From CAYVUV01 sp964455095 (GTDB lineage: Bacteria > Desulfobacterota > Binatia > HRBIN30 > CADEER01): a stretch of 22,605 nucleotides of DNA. The translations under genes were made by a program, and so were the position numbers. The notes below the pieces were generated by a model, which did not search any database, was not told the origin of the DNA, and saw only the letters and a list, made by a program, of their open reading frames with translations. The stretch covers positions 1 through 22,605 of the forward strand of contig CAYVUV010000360.1 in assembly GCA_964455095.1 (NCBI GenBank). Reading direction: 5' to 3'. Below are positions 7,601 to 13,618 of the stretch, in pieces; position 1 is the first letter of the stretch; each line of letters begins with the position of its first letter.

Positions 7601-7949
7601 CGCGCGTCTTGTCGCCGAAGACTTCGAGCGTGTCGGCGGCAGGACCGACGAATACGATGCCAGCCGCGGCGGCGCGCCAGGCGAGGTCGGCGTTCTCGCT
7701 CAGCAAGCCGTACCCGGGGTGGAGCGCGTCGCACCCGCGCGCCGCCGCGACGGCCAGGATCTGCTCGATGTCGAGGTAGGCCGCGGCGCCGACGCCGCGC
7801 AGGGGCCAGGCTTCGTCGGCGCGGCGCACGTGCAGGGCGCGCGCGTCGTCGGCCGAAAACACCGCCACGGTGCGGATGCCGAGCTCGGCCGCGGCGTGCG
7901 CGATGCGCACGGCGATCTCGCCGCGGTTGGCCACGAGTAGCGTTTTCAT
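4644..7949 (-). CDS. Single-chain biotin-dependent acyl-CoA carboxylase (BC-BCCP-CT)
   Basis: A 1101-aa cytosolic enzyme holding every activity of a biotin carboxylase on one chain. Residues 1-455 are biotin carboxylase: MKTLLVANRGEIAVRI start, ATP-grasp glycine loop GGGGRGM (161-167), EANPRLQVEHTVTEE (292-306) and Arg346 in VRLNTE. Residues ~495-563 are the biotin carrier domain with MNAMKM; Lys530 is the expected biotinylation site. Residues ~580-1090 are the carboxyltransferase halves, with GGGGRPGDTD (721-730), NSNIGMGGPAM and CDTPGIMVGPE. Length and fusion resemble the single-chain long-chain acyl-CoA carboxylases described from Mycobacterium avium paratuberculosis. I chose ATG 7949, where homology begins and GGAAG lies upstream; ATG 7967 is an alternative adding six residues, and longer starts run into the repeat at 8044. 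The acyl-CoA substrate cannot be read from sequence. The AlkB-like gene downstream favours a lipid role. Confidence 0.92.
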   Translation of the reverse strand: MKTLLVANRGEIAVRIAHAAAELGIRTVAVFSADDARALHVRRADEAWPLRGVGAAAYLDIEQILAVAAARGCDALHPGYGLLSENADLAWRAAAAGIVFVGPAADTLEVFGDKTRARALAERCGVPVLKGTPGPVTAVEAERFLASLGAGGAMMLKAVAGGGGRGMRVVQRADEVAAAHARCGSEALHAFGNADVYAEQLMPRARHIEVQIIGDGSGCVSHLFERECSIQRRQQKLVEVAPCPTLSPALRARLTADAVRMAEAVHYHNAGTFEFLVSADEAGDSAPYAFIEANPRLQVEHTVTEEVLDIDLVRIQLELAAGRSLAELGLEQAAVPAPRGFAVQVRLNTETMQADGSARPSGGTLTAFEVPSGHGVRTDTCGYVGYETNPHFDSLLAKVIGHSSSPRFGDAVARTARALDELRIEGVQTNLAFLKRLLAHPEFAANRTHTGFVDEHIAALTAPAPADPLAVLAYGKSEKVTAPLPVDDLPATDGSAVVRAPMQGTIVSLEVGEGDTVHRGQPLLVMNAMKMEHVVEAPAGGVVRRLAVTQGDTVAAGQVLVDLELREGMAAEAGETAPVDLDHVRADLAEVHRRQALTRDAARADAVARRRKTGQRTARENIEDLCDPGTFVEYGGLAIAAQRQRRAVEDLIERTPADGLVAGIGRVNGDLFDEARAQCAVLSYDYTVLAGTQGFQNHRKKDRLFELAERLRVPVVFFTEGGGGRPGDTDAPGVASLDCMAFRLFGQLSGLVPLIGINSGRCFAGNAALLGCCDVVIATANSNIGMGGPAMIEGGGLGVFRPEDVGPMRVQVPNGVVDIAVADEAEAVRVAKQYLSYFQGSVAAWECADPRRLRGSIPENRLRVYDVRSVIETLADRDSVLELRRHYGAGMVTALVRIEGRPLGIVANNPLHMAGAIDSAAADKAARFMQLCDAFDLPLLFLCDTPGIMVGPEVEETALVRHCCRMFVVGASVTVPVMTIVLRKSYGLGAQAMAGGSHKAPLFTVAWPTGEFGGMGLEGAVKLGFRKELEAVADPAARKQLFDAMVARAYERGSALNTATHFEIDDVIDPADSRHRVVSALRAAPVPAPRTHKKRPCIDTW

Positions 7950-8043
7950 GCCGGGGGCGTCTTCCATAACGCGCGCCCGCGGCGTTGTCGATTTCCGCTC
8001 GCTGCTCCCGTGGAGATTGTCCATTTGTTCCGGAGTCCGGATT

Positions 8044-8245
8044 CCCCCCTTTGGCAAAGGGGGGTCAGGGGTGGCTGCCCCTGGGCTCCGACTCGCGCCT
8101 TCTTCCTCGGGGTCGGGGTCGGTATCGGCATCGGGATCGATCAATGTCACGGATCGTTGCCCTTCGATTCCGATAGCGATTCCGACCCCGACTCCGGTAG
8201 GGCCAAACGGAACAATCCCCCTCACTCCCCCTTTGCCAAAGGGGG
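8044..8245. repeat. Nested inverted-repeat element (outer CCCCCTTTGGCAAAGGGGG arms)
   Basis: The outer arms are hairpin units: a perfect 9-bp stem CCCCCCTTT-GGC-AAAGGGGGG (8044-8064) plus TCAGGGG, and its inverted copy at 8217-8245 (8-bp stem around GCC, 8227-8245). Each outer unit is itself a palindrome, and the two are inverted relative to each other. Between them lies a second inverted repeat at 8110-8195. The layout, palindromic ends around an inverted core with no ORF, resembles a non-autonomous palindromic element or a REP doublet. No flanking target duplication was obvious by eye. Confidence 0.75.
8110..8195. repeat. Inner imperfect inverted repeat of TCGG-rich 6-mers
   Basis: Arm 8110-8141 reads as GGGGTCGGGGTCGG followed by TATCGG/CATCGG/GATCGA hexamers. 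Arm 8164-8195 is its inverted copy with about five mismatches over 32 nt. The spacer is 22 nt (8142-8163). Both arms have a ~6-nt periodicity of the form N-A-T-C-G-G, suggesting the arms grew by short-unit duplication before or after inversion. Confidence 0.75.
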
Positions 8246-8347
8246 AAGTCGGACATCTCGGCGCGTTTCCCGCCGCTGGCTACATCGGCTACCATCAAGG
8301 CCGGTCGCACCCGCGTCCTGCGGGGTCGCGAAACGATTGGAGGACGC

Positions 8348-8962
8348 ATGAAGCTGTACACCTCAATAGGACCGAACCCGCGCATCGTGCGCATGTTCTT
8401 GCTCGAGAAGGGGCTGGAGATTCCCACGGTGCAGGTCGACCTGATGGGCGGCGAGAACCGGCGCGGGACGTACCTGGAGAAGAACCCGGCCGGGCAGCTG
8501 CCGGCGTTGGAGTTGAAGGACGGGCGCGTGCTCGGCGAGACGGTGGTGATCTGCGAGTACATCGAGGAGAAATCGCCGCGCCCGCCTCTGATCGGCAGTA
8601 CGCCCGAAGAGCGCGCCGAGACACGCATGTGGCAGCGCCGCGTCGAGCTCAACATCACCGAGCATCTGTTCAACGCCTTTCGCTATGCCGAGGGACTGCC
8701 CTTGTTCAAGGAACGCATCCCGACGATCCCCGAGGCCGCCGACGGGTTGAAGGCGTTGGTGCGCAAGCGGCTCGAGTGGATCGACGGGCTGATCGGGGAC
8801 AATCAATTCCTCTGCGGCGACCGCTTCACGCTGGCCGACATCATTCTGTTTTGCGCGCTCGACTTCGGCGCCACCGTCGGCCAGCCGATGGATCCGAACT
8901 TGAAGAACCTCGGCGCATGGTTCGCGCGCGTCGCCGCGCGGCCGAGCGCACAGGCGGGCTGA
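8348..8962 (+). CDS. Glutathione S-transferase family protein
   Basis: A 204-aa cytosolic protein with canonical GST architecture. The N-terminal thioredoxin-fold domain (~1-78) has the MKLYTS start with Tyr4/Ser6 near the glutathione thiol, the cis-proline motif GQLPAL (Pro52) and the gamma-glutamyl-binding ETVVICEYIEE segment (Glu64-Thr65, often Glu-Ser). The all-helical C-terminal domain (~88-204) has the N-capping motif LCGDRFTLADI (Thr161 to Asp164). ATG 8348 is preceded by GGAGG with a 4-nt spacer. GSTs conjugate glutathione to electrophiles or act in reductive dehalogenation, isomerisation or peroxide removal; the class and substrate here are not determinable. The next gene starts 10 bp downstream on the same strand, so both are probably in one operon. 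Confidence 0.92.
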   Translation: MKLYTSIGPNPRIVRMFLLEKGLEIPTVQVDLMGGENRRGTYLEKNPAGQLPALELKDGRVLGETVVICEYIEEKSPRPPLIGSTPEERAETRMWQRRVELNITEHLFNAFRYAEGLPLFKERIPTIPEAADGLKALVRKRLEWIDGLIGDNQFLCGDRFTLADIILFCALDFGATVGQPMDPNLKNLGAWFARVAARPSAQAG

Positions 8963-8972
8963 AGCCGCGCCG

Positions 8973-10229
8973 GTGAGCACACCGCTCTACCGCAGCCGGC
9001 CGGGGGGCTTCGACATTCGGCCGGCGAGCCAGACCGAGGCGACACGCGTTGCCGACGGTATCTGGCTCTCCGAGGGGCTCTCGAATTCCTATCTCGTCGT
9101 CACGCCCGCCGGCCGGGTGGTGATCAACACCGGGATGGGGTTCGAGGCCCCGCTGCACAAGCGCCTGTTCGACGCCGTCGACGCCGGACCGGTTCGCTAC
9201 ATCCTGCTCACGCAGGCGCACGTCGATCACGTCGGCGGCGTCGAAATCTTTCGTGAACCCGGCACGGAGATCGTCGCGCAGGCGAACAACCGCAGCTGCC
9301 AGGACGACGACGCCCGCATCCATCCGTTCCGCGTCGCCCACAGCGCGCCGTTCTTTCCCACCGCGGTCGGCAAGGCGGAAAAGAATCTGCGCGTGCAGGC
9401 GCGGCCGCAGCCGACCATCACCTTCGCCGACCGCTATGAGTTCGAGCTCGGCGGCGTGCGCTTCGCGCTCATCTCGACACCCGGCGGCGAGACGATCGAC
9501 TCGCTCTGCGTCTGGTTGCCCGACCGCCGCGTCGCCTTCGTCGGCAACGTCTTCAGCGCCCTGTTCGGCCACTTTCCCAACCTCGTCACCCTGCGCGGCG
9601 ACCGCTACCGCTTCGCGCTGCCGTTCATCGACTCCGTCAACCGCGTGCTGGCACTCGATCCCGAGCTGCTGCTGACCGGCCACTTCGCCCCGATCCGCGG
9701 TGCCGAGCTCGTGCGCGCCGAGCTGACGCGCGTGCGCGATGCCGTCGGCTACGTCCACGACGAGACGGTGAAGGGCATGAACGAGGGCAAGGACGTCTTC
9801 ACCCTCATGCGCGAGATCCAGCTGCCGCCCGATCTCGATATCGGCCAGGGCTACGGCTGCGTCGCCTGGGGCGTGCGCGCCATCTGGGAAGGCTATGCCG
9901 GTTGGTTCCACCAGCGCTCGACCACCGAGCTGTACCCGACGTTGCCCAACGCGGTGTATCCGGACATCGTCGAGCTTGCCGGCGGTCCGGCAGTGGTCGC
10001 CGAGCGCGCCCGCCAACGCCTCGCCGCGGGCGACGCCGTCGCCGCCATTCACCTCTGCGAGATGGCCCTCGCCGCCGATCCCGCTTCGCGCCCCGGTCTC
10101 GAAGCCTACCTCGCCGCCCACGAGCACCTGCTCGCCGCGCGCGGCGGTGTGAACTTCTGGGAAACCGGCTGGCTGCGCTACCAGATCGAACGCACGAAGC
10201 AGCAGCTGGTGGGTGGGGAGGAAAGTTGA
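8973..10229 (+). CDS. Alkylsulfatase-like metallo-beta-lactamase-fold protein with altered metal ligands
   Basis: A 418-aa protein with an N-terminal metallo-beta-lactamase fold (~20-245) and a C-terminal region (~250-385) resembling the alkylsulfatase dimerisation domain (GVRAIWEGYAGWFHQRSTTELYP-like region, residues ~300-322), as in SdsA1/BDS1 sulfatases. The metal motif reads TQAHVDHVGG (80-89): His83, Asp85 and His86 are present, but the first His of the usual HxHxDH is Gln81. Glu173 in PGGETIDS matches a family ligand. Where sulfatases have a second Glu, this protein seems to have Asn192 (VGNVF). His237 in TGHFAPIRG is kept. So one zinc site looks weakened, and hydrolysis of sulfate esters cannot be assumed. 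No signal peptide is evident. GTG 8973 lies 10 bp after the GST stop without a strong ribosome site, suggesting coupled translation. Confidence 0.82.
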   Translation: MSTPLYRSRPGGFDIRPASQTEATRVADGIWLSEGLSNSYLVVTPAGRVVINTGMGFEAPLHKRLFDAVDAGPVRYILLTQAHVDHVGGVEIFREPGTEIVAQANNRSCQDDDARIHPFRVAHSAPFFPTAVGKAEKNLRVQARPQPTITFADRYEFELGGVRFALISTPGGETIDSLCVWLPDRRVAFVGNVFSALFGHFPNLVTLRGDRYRFALPFIDSVNRVLALDPELLLTGHFAPIRGAELVRAELTRVRDAVGYVHDETVKGMNEGKDVFTLMREIQLPPDLDIGQGYGCVAWGVRAIWEGYAGWFHQRSTTELYPTLPNAVYPDIVELAGGPAVVAERARQRLAAGDAVAAIHLCEMALAADPASRPGLEAYLAAHEHLLAARGGVNFWETGWLRYQIERTKQQLVGGEES

Positions 10230-10297
10230 ACGACGCAGTCGCGATGAGACTTCGCCCACAGGTGCGAAGATAAAGGGCAGTTGAAGCAGCATCAAAT

Positions 10298-10420
10298 CAC
10301 CCCCACCTCAATCCTCCCCCGTCGAGGGGGAGGAGGCCGGAGGCGGAAATCCTCCCCCGAAGGGGGAGGCGGGATTCCCGAAGCCTTCCCCCCTTGCGGG
10401 GGAAGGTTTGGATGGGGGGT
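10298..10420. repeat. Triple-hairpin palindromic repeat array
   Basis: Three adjacent hairpins: CCTCCCCC-GTCGA-GGGGGAGG (10313-10333), CCTCCCCC-GAA-GGGGGAGG (10351-10369) and CCTTCCCCC/GGGGGAAGG (10384-10406, 5-nt loop). The outer flanks ACCCCCACCTCAA (from 10299) and TTTGGATGGGGGGT (10407-10420) are roughly inverted, enclosing the array. It occupies the gap between the metallo-beta-lactamase-fold gene and the DUF445 gene. The rest of that 271-bp gap (10230-10297, 10421-10500) shows nothing clear. Confidence 0.8.
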
Positions 10421-10500
10421 ATTGCGATAACCGCGAAGCGCACCGCAAAGCCCTCCTCGCACCCATTCACGATCCATCCGCCGCCTGCTACGTGCAGGGC

Positions 10501-11805
10501 GTGACGACGGGCACCGAGAAACGCGCGGCCACCGAGCCGCGTCGCAACAACGTCGGGCTCTGGTCACTGCTGGCGGCGGTGGGCGGGGCGGTGGCATGTC
10601 GGGTGGCGATCCTGACCGGTGTGGCGGACTCGCTGCCGTGGTTGGACATCGTCGCCGCCGGCTTCGAAGCCGCGACGGTCGGCGCCCTCGCCGACTGGTT
10701 TGCGGTCACCGCCCTGTTTCGCCACCCGCTCGGGTTGCCGATCCCGCACACGGCGATCATCCCGGCACGCCGGGCGAAGATCACCGAGGGCATCGTCTCG
10801 ATGATCGAAGACGAGTGGCTCTCGCCCGAGGTCATCGGCGCGCGGCTGGCGCGCTTCGCGCCGAGTGGGCTGGTGATCGACTGGCTGCGCGATCCGGAGC
10901 ACGTGGCGCGCTTGGGCGGGCCGTTGCGCGACATGTTGCGCAGCGTCGCACGACTGCTCGACGAAGCGGAGGTGGCGGAGTTCGTCGAGCGCACGCTGCA
11001 CCGCCAGCTGCGCGACCTGCCGATCGATGCCGAGCTGGGGCGTTGGCTGCAGCGCGCGGTGGCGAGCGACGGTGCCGGGGCAGCGTTCGAGACGCTGGCG
11101 CGCTCGCTGGTCAAGCTCGCCCGGCAGCCGCGCACGGCGAAGGAGCTGCAGCGCTGGCTCGACCGCACGGCGCGCGCGCTGCGCGAGGACGGCAAGTTGC
11201 TGGTGCCGCTGTTCCTGCGCCGCAAAGTGGTGCAGCGCAAACTGGTCGAGGCAGTGTGCGACTACGCGTCGATCGAGCTCGCCAAGGCGGCGCAGGATCC
11301 CGACCATCCGGTGCGCTTACTTGTTCTCGGCGCCGCCGGCCGCGCCGCCGCGCGGCTGGCCGCCGGCGAGCCCGAAATGCTCGCCCACGCCGAGCGCCTG
11401 CGCGCCGTGCTGCTCGAGAGCCTCGAGGCTGGCCCGCTGGTGCGCGATCTGCTCGCCCGTCTGCGCCGCCAGCTCGAAGAGGATCTGGGGCAACCCGACG
11501 GGTACCTCGCCGGGCTGATCGATCGCCAACTGCGCAGCGGCGTGCTCGATCTGCTCGCCGAGCCGGCGCGCCGCGCGGCGTTCGACCAGTGGGTGCGGGC
11601 GACCGCCGACGACCTGCTGCGCCGCCACCACCACCAGATCGGCCTGACGGTGCGCGAAAACCTCGAGGCGCTCGACACCGCCGCACTGGTGGCCCAGATC
11701 GAAGACCGCGTCGGCGCCGACCTGCAGTTCATCCGCCTCAACGGCGCCGTGGTCGGCGGCCTGATCGGCGTACTGCTCGCGCTTGTACACCGGCTGTTGA
11801 ACTGA
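10501..11805 (+). CDS. DUF445 family membrane protein
   Basis: A 434-aa protein of the DUF445 family (YjiN-like), whose function is not established. An N-terminal hydrophobic helix (around LLAAVGGAVACRVAIL) is followed by the family hallmark ADWFAVTALFRHPLGLPIPH and IIPARRAKITEGI. A long helical, Arg/Leu-rich middle and a C-terminal hydrophobic helix (GAVVGGLIGVLLALVH) come after. The topology suggests both ends in the inner membrane with a large soluble helical domain between. The frame is open to an ATG at 10408, but that ATG lies inside the palindromic repeat and the added 31 residues look non-conserved, so I prefer GTG 10501; this start is uncertain. The gene ends 10 bp before the stop of the convergent nucleotidase-like gene. 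Confidence 0.85.
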   Translation: MTTGTEKRAATEPRRNNVGLWSLLAAVGGAVACRVAILTGVADSLPWLDIVAAGFEAATVGALADWFAVTALFRHPLGLPIPHTAIIPARRAKITEGIVSMIEDEWLSPEVIGARLARFAPSGLVIDWLRDPEHVARLGGPLRDMLRSVARLLDEAEVAEFVERTLHRQLRDLPIDAELGRWLQRAVASDGAGAAFETLARSLVKLARQPRTAKELQRWLDRTARALREDGKLLVPLFLRRKVVQRKLVEAVCDYASIELAKAAQDPDHPVRLLVLGAAGRAAARLAAGEPEMLAHAERLRAVLLESLEAGPLVRDLLARLRRQLEEDLGQPDGYLAGLIDRQLRSGVLDLLAEPARRAAFDQWVRATADDLLRRHHHQIGLTVRENLEALDTAALVAQIEDRVGADLQFIRLNGAVVGGLIGVLLALVHRLLN

Positions 11806-11829
11806 TCTCGCGCTGCTACTTCGCGAGAT
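11805..11829. terminator. Possible bidirectional stem-loop between convergent stop codons
   Basis: A perfect 8-bp stem ATCTCGCG (11805-11812) / CGCGAGAT (11822-11829) with a 9-nt loop spans the junction of the two convergent genes and overlaps the last codons of the minus-strand gene. Neither side is followed by a T-tract, so intrinsic termination is only a possibility. Confidence 0.3.
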
Positions 11830-13618
11830 TGCTCGTGCCGGTCACGACCTGGATACGTCCCGACGCCTGCTCCGGGTAGAGGGCGGCCGGAATCCGCCCC
11901 TCGAGGGCATTGGTGAGATAGTTGCGCAGCGCTTGCTGGTAGGAGAAGCCGAGATGCGTGGTCGGCGCGGCGCCGAAGGCGTACTGGTCGCCGCCGTTGG
12001 CCAGAAAGGTCAGCGTCGCCACCGCAATCGTCGGCGCGCCGGCAACGGGCTCACCGTCGATGACGATCGCCGTGCCGTCATCCAACGTGACGTCGCGCAG
12101 GCGCGATCCCTGCGTCACGACATTGAGGTCGGCGTCGAGCACCTGGGCGGTGCCCTCGGGATCGTAGGAGAAGTGCAGGCCCGCGACCTGCGCGAAGCGC
12201 CCGCTGCGCGCCTCGATCTGCGAAACGGCATTCTCGAGGATCTGCGCAAGCTGCGCTGGCTCCACGTCGTGGACGATCGCCAAGAAGCTCGCGAACGGGA
12301 GAGCGTCGAACGTGTCGAGCTCGGTGAAGTCGCCGGGCGGCACCACGGCATCGGTGCGAATGCCGCCTCCGTTCTGCAGTGCCACCACCGGGACCGGCGC
12401 GCCGAACGGGCCGGCCAGAAGCTGCGCCTGCCACAGCAGCGCATCGGCCACGAGGTCGCCGAGATTTGTCTCCTTGCCGCGCACGGACGCGGTCCGCCCG
12501 TCGAGTGCGACTTCGGAGGTGGCGACGACGCGGCTCGCCAGGGCGTCGATCGATCGCTGCACCGGCTCGACGACCTGGCGCTGCACCGCAGGGTCAGGCG
12601 CAACCGCATCGGGCGCGGTGCCGCCGGCGACGCGAATCGGGCCGCTGTCTGCCCCAATGGCGGTGACCTCGCCGCCTTCGTCGAAGTCGACCAGCAAGCG
12701 GCCGACGTAGCGGTAGCCGCCGCTCGTGGTCACGATCGGAACGCTGCGCCCATCGGCGTCCGCGCCGATCACCGGGTACGGCCCCTCGATCACCTCGTCG
12801 TCGCCGGGCAGCAGCACGTCGCCCGCATTGGCGAGGACTTCGCCGCCCCCGCCGGTCACGGCGACATCGACTCCGCGCAGCGCGTGCACCAGCGCACGCT
12901 CCTCCTCGATGCCTTGCTGATGGCTGACCAGGATGACGATCGACACACCCTCGGCAGTCAGCCGGTCGATCTCGCCCTGCACCGCGGCGGCAACGTCCGC
13001 ACCGGCGACGACATCGCGCGGACTGCTGAGCGAACGCAACGCCGGCGTAATGGCGCCGACGATGCCGATGCGGACCCCCTGCCTGGTCCGCACGGTGCTG
13101 CGCGCGATGCGCCCCTTCTCCGCCAACCGTGCCAAGGATGGCTCGGCCGAGACGTCGAGGTTCGCCGCCAGGTGCGGGACGGATGCGGAGCTCGCGGCGA
13201 TGAAGTCCGCCAGCAGGTCAGGACCAAAATCGAAGTCGCTGTTGCCGAGCCCGATGGCGTCGTAGCGGATCGCTCGCGCCGCAACGGCATCGTAGAAGAC
13301 GCCGTCCTGCAGGCTGGCGTTGAAATCCGCGCCGGCGAGGAAGTTGTCGCCGGCGGACAGGGTCAGCACGGAGCGCCCCGCCGCGACCTCACCCGCGCGC
13401 AAGCGATCGATCAGTGTCGCGAACCGGGCCGCGCCGCCGAAGTCGCCCAGCGCGCCGCCGGCGTTGATCACCTGCGACCGCCCGTCGTTGCTGTGCATCA
13501 ACGACAGGCGCAGCGCGCCGGGACTGCCTCCGTCGTCATCACCGCCGCCGCAGCCGCTCGAGAGCGCGAGCGCGAGCACCGCGAGCCGCAGCCCGACACG
13601 CCCGCTGATCGTCCTCAT
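11816..13618 (-). CDS. 5'-nucleotidase (UshA)-family lipoprotein with degenerate metal site
   Basis: A 600-aa lipoprotein with lipobox SSGC (Cys23). The N-terminal metallophosphoesterase-like domain (~36-330) keeps SAGDNFLAG (88-96) and the His of VSHQQGIEEE (His233). It lacks other canonical residues: the usual NDxH reads NDGR (44-47), GNHEFD reads GNSDFD (125-130), and GHSH reads GGGG (256-259). The C-terminal nucleotidase domain (~355-590) is well formed: NLGDLVADALLW, NGGGIRTD (416-423), a DALPF segment, RFAQVAGLHFSYD and FLANGGDQYAF (538-548). The pattern matches a divergent branch of the family in which GHSH is replaced, but loss of the NHE histidine argues against ordinary nucleotidase activity. 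Start ATG 13618 overlaps the upstream stop as ATGA, so translation is coupled to the DUF3604 gene. It acts at the envelope; the substrate is unknown. Confidence 0.85.
   Translation of the reverse strand: MRTISGRVGLRLAVLALALSSGCGGGDDDGGSPGALRLSLMHSNDGRSQVINAGGALGDFGGAARFATLIDRLRAGEVAAGRSVLTLSAGDNFLAGADFNASLQDGVFYDAVAARAIRYDAIGLGNSDFDFGPDLLADFIAASSASVPHLAANLDVSAEPSLARLAEKGRIARSTVRTRQGVRIGIVGAITPALRSLSSPRDVVAGADVAAAVQGEIDRLTAEGVSIVILVSHQQGIEEERALVHALRGVDVAVTGGGGEVLANAGDVLLPGDDEVIEGPYPVIGADADGRSVPIVTTSGGYRYVGRLLVDFDEGGEVTAIGADSGPIRVAGGTAPDAVAPDPAVQRQVVEPVQRSIDALASRVVATSEVALDGRTASVRGKETNLGDLVADALLWQAQLLAGPFGAPVPVVALQNGGGIRTDAVVPPGDFTELDTFDALPFASFLAIVHDVEPAQLAQILENAVSQIEARSGRFAQVAGLHFSYDPEGTAQVLDADLNVVTQGSRLRDVTLDDGTAIVIDGEPVAGAPTIAVATLTFLANGGDQYAFGAAPTTHLGFSYQQALRNYLTNALEGRIPAALYPEQASGRIQVVTGTSNLAK

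Larger units (their letters stand above)
7950..8347. other. Gene-free divergent intergenic region filled by nested repeats
   Basis: A 398-bp interval between the divergent carboxylase (minus) and GST (plus) genes. I see no credible gene in it. About half (8044-8245) is a nested inverted-repeat structure listed separately. Promoters for both flanking genes should lie here. For GST the only weak candidate is TACCAT at 8292-8297, with no convincing -35 box, so I do not call it. Short open frames crossing this interval are repeat-derived. Confidence 0.7.

Noticed and set aside
7965..8225. N-terminal extension of the carboxylase to 8225
   Set aside because: The extension would translate the palindromic repeat into Asp/Pro/Gly low complexity ahead of the normal MKTLLVANRGEIA start.
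10408..10500. Longer N-terminus for the DUF445 protein from ATG 10408
   Set aside because: The ATG lies within the repeat array, the added residues have no hydrophobic or conserved character, and the family start fits GTG 10501 better.
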